Made by a program: the position numbers and the translations under genes. This document shows positions 1-9,516 of a DNA stretch of 64,000 nucleotides, piece by piece. The DNA is taken from NCBI RefSeq assembly GCF_018873765.1, contig NC_057925.1:47275010-47339009 (forward strand), read 5' to 3'. The DNA comes from Telopea speciosissima. Taxonomy: Eukaryota > Streptophyta > Magnoliopsida > Proteales > Proteaceae. A model generated the notes under the pieces. That model worked only from the letters and a program-made list of their open reading frames with translations. It made no database searches and was not told where the DNA came from. The first letter of the stretch is position 1. Every line of letters begins with the position of its first letter.

Positions 1-67
1 ACTCTTTCGAGAATACCTGACGCAGCGTGCGACATCTCACCGTCGGAGGACTTCACCAGCAGCAAGG

Positions 68-1871
68 GTGGAGTCCATACCTCAACAAGAGCCAAACCCT
101 AGGAGATCATCTCCCAGGGGCGCGAGATCAGAGAGACTTGCGCGACAGGCAACCCCCACTCCGCAGCGGGGGGAGCCTTCCCAGCATCCCAGGAGAACAA
201 GAGACCTCTCACCACGGTCAGAACGTGGGAGGACGCCAACACCCAGGGCGAGGGTGTCTAGCCCGCAGAGATCGGTCCGGAGGTCTATGTTCGACGGACG
301 ACTGGAAGAAAGTCACATACCACGACGAAGCCGGACCTACAGAGAAGAAAGCCCCTCACCTTCACGACAGGATTCATCACGGCGTGACCATTCCCCATCC
401 TACCAACACTCAAGGCGGGAGGGGACATCCGGGAGAGAGCGTGAACGAGGTCGCAGCCGAACGTCCGCCGGCGTGGGGGCGGACACGGACGAGGAGCTCG
501 ATCAAAGACTCGCGACCTGGATGAGAAGTGGAAGGGTTGAAGAAGCAAACCAAAGGCGAGACACATTCCATACCGGACAACACCCCTTCTCGGAGAGATC
601 ATGTCACCCACACTACCTTCCGTGTTTCGACTACCCACCTTTGAACTCTACAAAGTGGTACCACCGACCCTAATGACCACATCAACTACTTTAATGGCAT
701 GATGACGCTGTATGGGGTCTGGACGTGGTATCTGTCGGGCATTCCTGCGTCCCTTAAGGGAGCAGCCACATCATGGTTCTCCAGGCTACGACCGAGATCT
801 ATATGCTCGTTTGCGAGCTATGTGAACAGTTCATCACCCGTTTCCAAAGCAGCGTCAAGCGGAAGAAGACCACCGTCAATCTACTAAACGTGGTACGAAC
901 CCTGGGGAATCTCTCGGGAATACGTTACAGGTTCACCAAGGAGTCCCTGGAGGTTCGAGACTTGGATGACCAGACACAAACATGCAGCCCTAGCAGGAGG
1001 TATTAGGAACTGGACTTGATCAAGGACCCGCACGTCATGAGACCAGGACTATGAAAGAGCTCCTGGAGCGGTGCAACGAGTTTGCAAATATGGCCGAGGT
1101 ACTACAAGCTAGAACAAAAATAATCGAGGCCAAGCCACAGGACAACAAGAGGCCAGCACCTGATGACCGCAAAGAGGGTAAGAGGTCGAGGACAGAGCGC
1201 CGACAAGAGCAGAGCGACCGCCCATCCAGGAGGACAGATCGCCGCCCAGAGAGAAGTGAGAGGGCAAGCACCCCCGAGTTCACACCATCTTGAACACCAC
1301 CAGGTCCCGGATACTCATGCGAGATCCAGGACCGTGACCTACTCCATTGGCCACGACCCATGCTAGCGGCGCTTGAGAGAAGCGAAACCCTAACAAATAT
1401 TGTCTCTTCCACAAAGAGAATGGGCACGACACAGAGGAGTGCTATCAATTGAAGAGAGAGATAGAACAACTGGTAAAAGCAGGAAGCTTGAACAAATATG
1501 TGAAGGGGAGACGTGACAACCGCTCAGGCCAAGGAGATAGAGGTCGCGACGGAGACAGAGTGGAGCCGAGACGAGTAGAAAGAAGAACAGATCGAGAGAG
1601 AGACCGCCCAGAAGAGCGGAGAGATGCCACAAAACCTAGTGGCACCAAGGGACCTCCCATCCTCACCATACTTGGAGGACCAGGGCAAGAGTCCACCAGA
1701 AAAGCTAAAGCTCATGCCAGGTTCGTGGGAGTGGCAGAGAAGCCCAGCAAGATAGCCAAGACTGAGGCGGTGATCTCCTTCTCAGATGAAGACTTGGAAG
1801 GACTAAACTTCCCGCATGAAGATGCCTTGGTAGTACAGTGGAGGTGGCCAATCGACTGCACAGTGGTCTGA
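68..1871 (+). pseudogene. gypsy gag region, frameshifted
   Basis: Capsid/nucleocapsid-type polyprotein of the gypsy element, which would package element RNA in cytoplasmic particles. The first ~150 residues are rich in Arg and Ser. A retrotransposon Gag core follows around 600-1,000 (a stretch like SLKGAATSWFSRL, then EQFITRFQSS and RKKTTVNL). A charged linker lies near 1,050-1,290. A C-terminal segment at 1,390-1,520 reads like NKYCLFHKENGHDTEECYQL, typical of plant gypsy Gag before the protease. At least three frame changes separate these pieces, so no single ORF spans them. The true start is uncertain because the upstream leader is outside the window. Confidence 0.7.
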
Positions 1872-3790
1872 TAGACACGGGCGTCTGTTGACGTACTCTC
1901 CTTGGACGCCTATCGACAGTTCGGGTTGGGGACGACCAGCTCAAACCGAGCCCACTTATCTCCATGGATTCTCAGGTGCCACCGCCTCCATCGAGGTACC
2001 ATAGAGCTACCCGTCACCTTCGGTACACCCTCAACAAGTAACCATCATGGTAAATTTCATGGTAGTCAAGTCCGTGGTGTCCTTCAACGGCCTCTTAGGG
2101 CGACCATCACCTGACGCCCTTAGAGGAGTCATATCACCGCTTCACCGAAGATGAAGTTCCCCACCGAGAATGGGGTAGGCGAAGTCCGAGGAGATCGAGG
2201 AAGAAAGCAAGGGAGTGTTACGCCACCTTCATGAAAAAGAATAATGGCAACACACGTGGAATGGCACTCTGCCTAGAGAGCATGATCGATGACGGAGAGA
2301 TGAACTGACAGAGAGAAGGGGAAGGCCGGTGGAAGACCTCATCCCATGGCCCCTCGGCCAGGATGACCCCTCCAAGGTCGTTCAGTCGGCTCGCTTGCTA
2401 AGCAAGGAACAGAAAGAAGAGCTTGGACACCTCCTCCAAGCGAACATAGATGTCTTCGCATGGTCGACCTCCGACATGCCAGAATACCACGCTCCATAGC
2501 GGAACACCGACTACATGTCGACCCAACCAGGAAGCCTTGTTCAACGAGCGGCGTAACTTCGCCCTCGACCGACAAGCGGCAATCAAGGAGGAGGTCGAGA
2601 AGTTAAGCCGATCGGGGTTCATCGAGAAAGGAAAAGTTCCCAACCTGGCTCGCCAACGTGGTCATGGTACCAAAGCCAAGTGGGAAGTGGAGGATGTGTC
2701 GACTACACCGACCTAAACAAGGCATGCCCAAAAGATGAATACCCACGCCGGATCAACCTCTGATCGACGCCACCGCCGCCATGAGATCTTGAGTTTCATG
2801 GACGCCTACTCCGGATACAACCAGATCCTCATGTATGAGGATGATGAGTCTTACACCGCATTCCGGACGGACAAAGAGAACTACTGCTACAACGTCATGC
2901 CGTTCGGGTTAAAGAATGCAGGGGCCACCTATCAGAGAATGGTCAACAAGATGTTCGAGGAGCAGATCGGGCGCAACATGGAAGTATATGTGGATGACAT
3001 GCTCGTGAAAAGCGTCCACACCAACCAACACCTGACCGACCTAGAGGAAGCATTCACAGTACTGAGGAGGAACCAGATGAAGCTAAACCCTGCAAAGTGC
3101 GCCTTCGTTGTAACGGGAAAATTCCTGGGTTCATGGTCTCATCGTGGAATAGAAGCCAACCCATCCAAGATCAAGGCCATCCAAGAGATGGCACCTCCTC
3201 AAACAGTCGGGGAAGTGCAGAGGTTGAATGGAAGGGTTGCCGCCCTTTCCAGGTTCGTGTCACGATCGGGTGATAAGTGCTTACCATTCTTCAAAACATT
3301 GAAGAACCTCCAGAAGCCCTAAGGACTTCACATGGACGGAAGAGTGCCAAAAGGCGTTCGGAGAATTGAAGGAGTACCTAGAGAGCCCACCCTTGCTTGG
3401 GCGACGGAACCTAACGAAGAGTTGCAGCCTCTGGCCGTCACCCTGTCGCGGTCAGCGAAGATCTTGCTAAAGGAAGAAGACAAAGTCCAGAGGCCGATCT
3501 ACTCACGTCAGCCATGTCCTGATCGATGCAGAGACCAGGTACACTAGGATCGAGAAGGTAGCCTATGCATTGGTAATGGCAGCCAGGAAGCTACGACCAT
3601 ACTTCCAAGCCCATACCATCACGGTCCTCACGAGACCTACCCTTGAAGAAGATATTGCACAAGCCGGACGTCTCCGGACGATTGATAGCATGGGCGGTGG
3701 AGTTAAGTGAGCATGACATCAGGTTCCAACCAAGGACAGCCATCAAAGGCCAGGCTCTTGCAGATTTCATTGCAGAGTGTACCCGATCGA
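1836..3790 (+). pseudogene. gypsy protease - reverse transcriptase - RNase H, frameshifted
   Basis: Pol part of the gypsy element. Near 1,870-1,930 a retropepsin core (GLIDTG followed by VDVLSLDAYRQFGLG) is split by a small deletion. RT begins near 2,395 (motif ANIDVFAWSTSDMPEY) and continues with VDYTDLNKACPKDEY. The longest open piece is 2,735-3,322. It holds MDAYSGYNQI, the AFRTDKENYCYNVMPFGLKNAGATYQRM block and the catalytic YVDDMLVKS box. Classical RNase H follows at about 3,310-3,650 (TEECQKAF; later RIEKVAYALVMAARKLRPYFQAH). Several frameshifts and stops (for example near 2,500, 2,690 and 3,320) make it non-functional, although the catalytic Asp pair of RT is kept. Confidence 0.85.
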
Positions 3791-3826
3791 GATCGAGTCA
3801 CAAACGGGGAGCCCGAAGAGAAGGAT

Positions 3827-4216
3827 CATGGATCGTGGGACATGTTCGTGGACGGGTCGAGCAATGCGGCAGAAGCGGCCTGGCTCATATTAACCAGCCC
3901 CGAGGGATTTCAGTATCCAATATGCTCTCCGGTTCACCTTCCAAGCATCCAATAATGAAGCAGAGTACGAGGCATTACTAGCTGGACTCCGGGTGGCCAA
4001 AGCCATCCAAGTCACACACCTATCCACCCGGAGCGACTCCCAGCTCGTGGTGAATCAGGTGAATGGGGAGTATGAGGCAAAAGATGAGAGGATGGCATCA
4101 TACCTAGCACGCGCTCAAGCATTGATCGAGGGTTTCGAGAAGTTTGAGATGGTTCGAGTTCCCAGGGAGGAGAACGCCGCCGCTGATGCCCTATCCAGGC
4201 TAGCCAATGAGGAACT
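3827..4216 (+). pseudogene. Second (archaeal-type) RNase H domain of the gypsy pol
   Basis: After the usual RNase H comes a separate RNase H fold. It starts DMFVDGSSN near 3,840 and continues with NNEAEYEALLAGLRVAKAI near 3,950-4,010. It carries STRSDSQLVVNQVNGEY and ends with PREENAAADALSRLAN near 4,210. The acidic residues of an RNase H active site (Asp in VDGS, Glu in EAEYEAL, Asp in RSDSQ, Asp in AADALS) are all visible. One frameshift near 3,900-3,960 splits it. Tat and Athila gypsy elements of plants are known to have gained such a second, archaeal-like RNase H between the first one and integrase, which supports the lineage call. Confidence 0.75.
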
Positions 4217-4485
4217 CCGAAATTTGGCTAGCGCAGTCTATGTTGAGATCTGCATGAGCCAACGTATAAGGAAAAGCGAGTTAACGAGATCACGGAGGGA
4301 CCTAGGTGGATGGACCCTCTACTCAACTACCTCGAACGATGTCTTACCGGAAGACAAGGCCGAAGCAAGGAAGATCGGGATGATAGCTGCAAAGTACCGT
4401 CCTAGACTGGCATCGTACAAGCGGGGGCAACAAAGCACCACTACTCCGGTGCCTAGGACCCAAGGGCGGTGAGTACGCCCTAGCC

Positions 4486-5520
4486 GAAGTCCATGAGGGG
4501 ATATGTGGAAGCCACATGGGGGCGAGCCCTAGCCTACAAAATCCTCCGCCAGGGACTATACGGCCACGAATGCAAGAGGAGGCCATCCAATATGCCAAGA
4601 AGTGCGAGCAATGTCGGTTGTTCGCCCGAAGTCACTCCCATCTTCCCGCCACCAAGCGACATCAATCCTCAACCCCATACCTTTTTCCATGTGGGGACTA
4701 GACATCTTAGGCAACTTCACCGCAGCACCAGGAAAGCGAAAGTACCTGGTCGTCGCGATCGACTACTTCACCAAGTGGGTTGAAGCTAAACCCTTGGCCA
4801 AGATAACAGAGACAGAGATGGAGAAGTTCGTCCGCGACACGTCATCTGAGGTTCGGGGTACCACGGATCCTCGTCTCGAGACAATGGAAAACAATTCAAC
4901 AACCCTAAATTCCAAGCATTCTCATCACCGCTACAACATCGACTATCGGCTGTGTCGGTAGCATACCCCTGAGCCAATGGTCGGTGGAGGTCACCAATGT
5001 GAACGCATCGGAAGGAGTCAAGAAAAGGCTAGAAGGAGCCAAAGGCAAGTGGGTAGAAGAGCTGCAAGCGTCCCGTGGGCATACCAACTACGGTGCGGAC
5101 GCCCACGGGGAGAGAGCCCATTCCGCCTAGCATATGGCAATCAAGCATTGGCACCGGTAGAGGTCTGCGCTATGTCCCATAGGGTTCTCGCACTTCAATG
5201 AACGCACTTATGTCGGACGCGGGCGAACCTAGACTTTATAGATGAGGTCCGCGAAAGAGCACTACTAAGGAACGTCGCCTACCAAGAAGCGTCTTGCCAG
5301 TACTATAACGCCAGGGTCAAGGAAAGGCTATTCCACCAGGGAGATTTAGTACTACGGAGGGCAAGCGCATCGCAGCCACAGATAGGCGGGAAGTTTGTCA
5401 CCCAATCTGGGAAGGACCCTACATAGTCTCCAAGCGAATACGCCCAGGGACTTACCGCTTGAAGACTCCAGGGGCAAGAAGGTAGACCGTGCACGGTCGG
5501 AACATCGAAGAAGTACTACC
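4486..5520 (+). pseudogene. gypsy integrase, broken
   Basis: DNA integrase of the element. The zinc-binding HHCC finger is at about 4,486-4,640 (VHEGICGSHMG, then AKKCEQCRLFA). The catalytic core starts with WGLDILGNF near 4,690, giving the first Asp, and continues KYLVVAIDYFTKWVEAKPLAKIT. The region of the second Asp (near 4,870-4,890) is frameshifted. The region that should hold the catalytic Glu (near 4,960-5,000) has a stop and a shifted frame. A C-terminal part ends near 5,500 (GKFVTQ, then YRLKTPG). No chromodomain is seen, as expected for a non-chromovirus. Not functional. Confidence 0.8.
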
Positions 5521-5667
5521 AGAGAAGCATAAGCAGAGTAGTGGTAGTGGTATGAGCGATGGCGATGAGGAGTAGATGAGACAACATCAAAGACAATGTG
5601 AATTTCAGTCAAAATAAAGAAATGTTGCAAGAATACTTGTCTTCTCCTACCACTCAATCGAACCAAC

Positions 5668-6291
5668 ACTGAGGCTTCGTGCCTAAGGCGGTATGCCAAC
5701 ATCGAGGCTTCGTGCCTAAGGCGGTATGCCAACATCGAGGCTTCGTGCCTAAGGCGATATGCCAACATCGAGGCCTTGTGCCTAAGGCGAGACGCCAACA
5801 CTGAGGCTTCATGCCTAAGGCGATATGCCAACATTGAGGCTTCGTGCCTAAGGCGATATGCCAACATCGAGGCTTCGTGCCTAAGGCGATATACCAACAT
5901 TGAGGCTTCGTGCCTAAGGCGATATGCCAACATCGAGGCTTCGTGCCTAAGGCGATATGCCAACACTGAGGCTTTGTGCCTAAGGCGATATGCCAACACT
6001 GAGGCTTTATGCCTAAGGCAACATGCCAACACTGAGGCTTTATGCCTAAGGCGACATGCCAACACTGAGGCTTCGTGCCTAAGGCGATATGCCAACACTG
6101 AGGCTTCATGCCTAAGGCGACATGCCAACATTGAGGCTTTATGCCTAAGGCAACATGCCAACACTGAGGCTTCATGCCTAAGGCGACATGCCAACACCAA
6201 GGCTCCATGCCTAAGGCGACGTGCCACCACTGAGGCTGTATGCCTAAGGCGTCATACCAACACTGAGGCTCTACGCCTAAGGCGTTAACCC
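5668..6291 (+). repeat. 33-bp minisatellite, 19 units, in the gypsy 3' non-coding region
   Basis: Nineteen contiguous units of exactly 33 bp. Each is built around GAGGCTTCGTGCCTAAGGCG followed by ATATGCCAACAT. No unit has an insertion or deletion; only the last is cut short. Most differences fall at CG/TG/CA positions, as expected from cytosine-methylation decay. Because 33 is a multiple of three, long frames without stops appear on both strands (11-residue repeats such as ASCLRRYANIE); they are by-products. Tandem repeats between integrase and the 3' LTR are known for Tat-type elements and can seed satellite DNA. Confidence 0.97.
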
Positions 6292-6571
6292 ACCAAGGTC
6301 CAAGGATCACCAAGGCACGACGCCACTACCAAAATCCTATGACTATCAAGGGTCAGAAAGCATCAACGCGCAAACGATCACCAGAAGACAATGCAATCAA
6401 TATCAAAGCGACAAGGATCAAACCATATCAACATCTAAAGAAAGAGTCAAGTACATACAAAAGCAAGCATCACAATCCAAAAGTTATCAAAAAAGTCAAC
6501 ATCCAGAAAGAACATCTATAAAATCAGGGGGCATCTAATGGAGGAGCAGCCTCTGATCCGAGAAGGAGACA
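6292..6571. other. gypsy 3' non-coding spacer
   Basis: Spacer between the minisatellite and the antisense ORF, rich in A and CAAG-type words. The sense strand has only short frames (6,339-6,521). I see no conserved domain. It is part of the element's 3' untranslated internal region. Confidence 0.5.
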
Positions 6572-6991
6572 TCATATCAGCCTCGTAGGACAAGCAACAC
6601 TCTCCTCTGGTAAGACCGCACCCTCCTCTGTCACCACAACATCATCCTTAGGAGAGACACGAGCCACTATAGCAGTCTCAGGTAGCAGCGTAGTGACCTC
6701 AGGGAACCTTGAGAAGTCATAATCACGGGTCTTCTCCAGGATGCGAACCGCCAAGTCCGAAGAAGTCAAGACGCTAGGAATGAAAGCCAACTTACTCCTA
6801 AGGTCACCAACAGAAATAGAAGCTCTGGAGGCCCTACGACCCCTACTAGGGGTGGAATCTCCAGAAACCTCCTCCTCCCCTTCACTACCAACGGGGGAAG
6901 GCAAAGAAGAAAAAGTATCCGCAGGGGAAGAAGACTCCTCAAGGGATCCAACCACGACCGCAGTCAGATCAGAGTCATTAGGTGATGACAT
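6572..6991 (-). CDS. Antisense ORF of the gypsy element (139 residues), function unknown
   Basis: An uninterrupted frame opposite to gag-pol, between the tandem repeats and the 3' LTR. The product is acidic and Ser-rich in its first half (runs such as VGSEGEEEVSGDS). It is followed by a more ordered part with DLRSKLAFIPSVLTSSDLAVRILEK-type composition and TRDYDFSRFPEVTTLLPE. I recognise no enzyme domain. Retand-like plant elements are known to carry an antisense ORF at this position. It has stayed open while gag-pol has decayed. It is not a host gene as far as I can see; whether it is expressed is unknown. Confidence 0.5.
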   Translation of the reverse strand: MSSPNDSDLTAVVVGSLEESSSPADTFSSLPSPVGSEGEEEVSGDSTPSRGRRASRASISVGDLRSKLAFIPSVLTSSDLAVRILEKTRDYDFSRFPEVTTLLPETAIVARVSPKDDVVVTEEGAVLPEESVACPTRLI

Positions 6992-7130
6992 GGATAAAAT
7001 AATGAAGCAGACTAGCTACTTGCTCAGAGCAACGATCTCCCAGACAAGAAGCCAGAGAAAAATGAAATGAAGACCACCTGCAAAGTATAAGCAGCAGATC
7101 CATCACAGACAAGAAAAAGGGGAGTGGACA

Positions 7131-7374
7131 AGCATGAGGGTCCATCACACCCACGCCGTGGCCACCATAGCGCGGCCTCACACCACACAGGCACAGCCAT
7201 CCCGGGGCAACCTCACACCGCGCGGCGGCCACCCGGCCGCCTCACGCAGCGCGGCGACCAGCTGACCTCACGCCCGCAGTACAGCCACCCGGCGCGGCCT
7301 CAAGCCCCCCTGCGCGGCCTCACGCCACAGCGCGGCCTCGCTCCCCGCAGCACGGCCTCACCTAGGCGCACACG

Positions 7375-7414
<40 letters not shown>
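7131..7414. repeat. GC-rich degenerate repeat followed by poly(A) run
   Basis: A GC-rich block built from words like GCGCGGCCTCAC, related to the longer array inside the LTR at 8,050-8,580. It is followed by a ~36-base A run from about 7,379 to 7,414. Together they lie in the internal region of the gypsy element before the polypurine tract. The A run could mark an older insertion of a polyadenylated copy, but no target duplication was found. Confidence 0.6.
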
Positions 7415-7417
<3 letters not shown>

Positions 7418-7940
7418 AAAAGAAGAGAAGGGGTCCGAACTTACCTCAAGGGGAAGGCGATCGCCGGGAGCGGGCACATGACGACGCGGCCACACCGTGG
7501 GGCACGATCAAAATGAGAGATCAAGAGGGAAGGCACTCAAGCCAAGCACCACTCAAGCTTTCCAAGCAAACCAAGGCACCAAGATAACACAACCCCAACA
7601 CAAGGACCCAAAATCAAGCAAAATGGATACTAGTGGAGGTGACCCAAAAACAAGCACATGGTGGGCACCAAAGAGAAGACAAAAGACAAAAAGGAGGAAT
7701 TAAAGGAGAGCAAAAGGGGAGACAAGAAGTAAGAAAGAGAAATGAGAAGTGAAAGAAGAAGGAGAGGAAGGAACATATACCTACAAAAACAAAAAGAAAA
7801 AGTGTAGGAGGTACGGTTTGAACCCCCAACCTCTCCTACCTCATTACTAGAGTTACGAGCAAGCCCCGCAAGGAAAGTCTGTTTGCGGCGGACCCCTCAC
7901 TATGTAAAGGCATCTACTCTCTTGGACATCCTATCCCAAG
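7415..7940. other. gypsy internal tail, purine-rich
   Basis: Purine-rich DNA (AGAAG/AAAGAG words at 7,660-7,800), then a short stretch at 7,800-7,890 leading to the polypurine tract. No supported coding frame. The words at 7,815-7,845 resemble a Pol III B box in reverse, but no clover-leaf can be drawn. Confidence 0.4.
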
Positions 7941-7954
7941 AGAGTGGGGGCAAA
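7941..7954 (+). other. Polypurine tract of the gypsy element
   Basis: AGAGTGGGGGCAAA lies directly before the LTR start TGATACATCC. A purine-rich stretch ending at an LTR primes plus-strand DNA synthesis in LTR elements; GTGGGGGCAAA is typical of plant Tat-type elements. Confidence 0.85.
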
Positions 7955-8049
7955 TGATACATCCAATATTCATCGGGCCAATCGGTGGCCGCCACGTGTC
8001 ACAGGCGACCCGCTCCGGAACCAAGGGAAAGCGAACCGGGGTCCCAATA

Positions 8050-8580
8050 CCGGCGCGCCAGCACCAAGGCGTGGCCTCCACTTGGGCGCAGCCTCACCTA
8101 GGCGTGGCCACACCCAGGAGGCCTCTCACCCAGCGCAGCCACACCCAGAGTGGCTGCACCCAGCGCGGCCACACCAGCGGCGCGGCCGCACCAGCGGCCA
8201 CACCCAAGCAGCGCGCCTGCACTCCAGCGGCCACACCCAAGCAGCGCGGCTGCACCAGCGCGGCCCGCACCCGTGCACGCAGCCACACCCAGCGCGGCCC
8301 GCACTCCAGCGCGGCCACACCCAGCGCGGCCCGCACCAGCGCTGCCACCACTCAGCGCAGCCTCACCAAGGCGTGGCCACACCCAGCGCGGCCACACCCA
8401 GCGCGGCCACCACCAGCGCGGCCTCACCTAGGTGCGGCCACATCCAGCGCGGCCTCTCACCCAGGCGTGGCTACACCGAGGCGCGACCTCTCATCTAGGC
8501 GCGGCCTCACCCAGGCGCGACCACCACCCAGGCGCGGCCACATCCAGGAGCGGCCTCTCACCCAGGCACAGCATCGTGGA
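8050..8580. repeat. GC-rich tandem array in the LTR U3
   Basis: Short degenerate units around CACACCCAGCGCGGCC, CACCAGCGCGGCC and CTCACCTAGGCGCGGCC repeat for ~530 bp. The block is extremely CpG-rich compared with the AT-rich window. It opens several overlapping frames on both strands (Ala/Arg/Pro/His-rich) that are not genes. It probably lies upstream of the LTR promoter. Confidence 0.85.
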
Positions 8581-8872
8581 CACAAACGTGAGGTGGGGGC
8601 CACTCACCTATGACCCGATTGTATCGCTACAAGACTCATGTCACCACCAGGACTCTAGGCCACCGCTTAGAAGTCACGTCATCCAGGACGGATTCAAGCA
8701 CCAAGGGCGTTATCACCACACGCGGATATCTATCCACAAAGGATCCCGATGCCACCAGGACACTCCCTCCGCGGGAGATGGCCAATCGAGATAGAGCCCC
8801 GTACCCAGGGCCTCTATCCACTCAACGGCACAATCGTCAATCAAACGGGGACTCTCCACACCGCCATATGCT

Positions 8873-8882
8873 ACTATAAAAG
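8873..8882 (+). promoter_or_regulatory. TATA box of the gypsy LTR
   Basis: CTATAAAAGG in the 3' LTR, about 200 bp before the LTR end, the position expected for the U3/R promoter of such elements. The transcript start would be near 8,905-8,915. Confidence 0.6.
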
Positions 8883-9079
8883 GCAAAGGTACACAACCCC
8901 ATAGGGGACATCAAAACTCATACTGAATACTCACTATTCATCTATTTGCGCCAGGAGATCTAACTTTGGCATCGGAGAGCCCTAGGCCGGGACCACACCG
9001 GTTCTCTCTGATTGACCCCTTTGGTCCACTTGCAGGTGACGGCACTCGCAGGACCGCTCGACGATTTCTTGACGCAACA

Positions 9080-9372
9080 GCCATAGTCGAAGATTTTGAA
9101 GGTCAGGTCCGCGATCCTTCTCCATGAATTGGTGTTAAGTGAGTAGACTTTCACCTCGGGAGGCGAGGTGTCAGATTTGAACTGCACAATTCTTACCAGT
9201 CGGTAATCGTCGGTGGTGGAATCATAACCCAATCCATAAACAAGTTTAAGATCGTCGAACCGGTCCTCAATCTCTATAGGAGTAGTGGGTAGCTTCAGAT
9301 GCTTTCTGGTAGAAGGATTCGACAAGAATACGATCAATTCCTTACAGTTGGATATACAGAGTAACCTAAATC
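9080..9372 (-). pseudogene. F-box/FBA gene fragment cut by the gypsy insertion
   Basis: Reverse-strand homology to the middle of the two F-box genes at 13.7-15.0 and 21.5-22.6 kb. It runs from LLCISNC (near 9,365), through STRKHLKLPTTPIEI and GLGYDSTTDDYRLVRIVQF, to SLNTNSWRRIADLTF and DYGC, where the gypsy LTR begins. The F-box motif is missing on the N-terminal side, because at ~9,372 the sequence changes to a dispersed repeat. The C-terminal half should lie beyond the element, outside the window. F-box proteins are substrate adaptors of SCF ubiquitin ligases. This piece cannot make one. Confidence 0.85.
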
Positions 9373-9379
9373 CTAAAGG

Positions 9380-9516
9380 AGGGAGCCCTCCCTCTCCCTC
9401 ATGGGCTAAGATCATTGGATAATGTTTGGATACACCCATTGCACACCACAACCCAATCCAGGCCAAAGTCCAGCAGGTTGGCTAACAATCATATGCCCTG
9501 TTAGTTTTGGAGTTTA
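9380..9516. repeat. Dispersed repeat shared with 23,388-23,530
   Basis: About 130 bp are closely similar to 23,388-23,530, both containing GCACACCACAACCC-type words and AGGCCAAAGTCC. The repeat continues at 10,599 after the LINE. Family unknown to me. It abuts the F-box fragment and probably replaced that gene's 5' part. Confidence 0.7.

Larger units (their letters stand above)
1..9079 (+). mobile_element. Ty3/gypsy retrotransposon, Tat lineage, decayed, 5' end off-window
   Basis: A long-terminal-repeat retrotransposon read on the + strand. In order it shows gag, an aspartic protease, reverse transcriptase, a classical RNase H, a second (archaeal-type) RNase H, an integrase with HHCC finger and DDE-type core, a tandem-repeat 3' non-coding region, an antisense ORF, a polypurine tract and a 3' LTR. 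The second RNase H before integrase and the antisense ORF before the LTR are known traits of the plant Tat/Retand/Ogre group. Frames are broken in many places, so it is a dead copy. The 5' LTR and primer-binding site lie before base 1. Base composition is far more GC- and CpG-rich than the flanking DNA. The 3' edge falls inside an F-box gene. Assignment to Ty3/gypsy is sure; the Tat lineage is likely. Confidence 0.9.
7955..9079 (+). mobile_element. 3' LTR of the gypsy element
   Basis: About 1,125 bp, starting TGATACATCC right after the polypurine tract and ending GACGCAACA. The right border is set by the sudden change into F-box coding sequence (reverse strand) at 9,080. The LTR holds a GC-rich repeat array in U3, a TATA box at 8,873-8,882 and a U5-like end containing GGCATCGGAGAGCCCTAGGC. 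The matching 5' LTR is outside the window, so the length and the 5-bp target duplication (GCCAT expected on the right) cannot be confirmed. Confidence 0.8.

Noticed and set aside
5668..6291. CRISPR-like regular repeat array
   Set aside because: Units are contiguous 33-mers without spacers, inside a plant retrotransposon.
5352..6313. Reverse-strand ORFs of 292 and 219 codons and forward ORF of 170 codons with 11-residue repeats
   Set aside because: They are translations of the 33-bp minisatellite. Frames stay open on both strands only because the unit length is a multiple of three.
7810..7890. tRNA-like stretch (reverse-strand GGTTCAAACC)
   Set aside because: No acceptor or D-arm pairing can be drawn; it lies in the internal tail of the gypsy element.
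7944..8794. Ala/Arg/His/Pro-rich ORFs up to 219 codons on both strands
   Set aside because: They lie in the GC-rich LTR array; there is low complexity in every frame and no domain.
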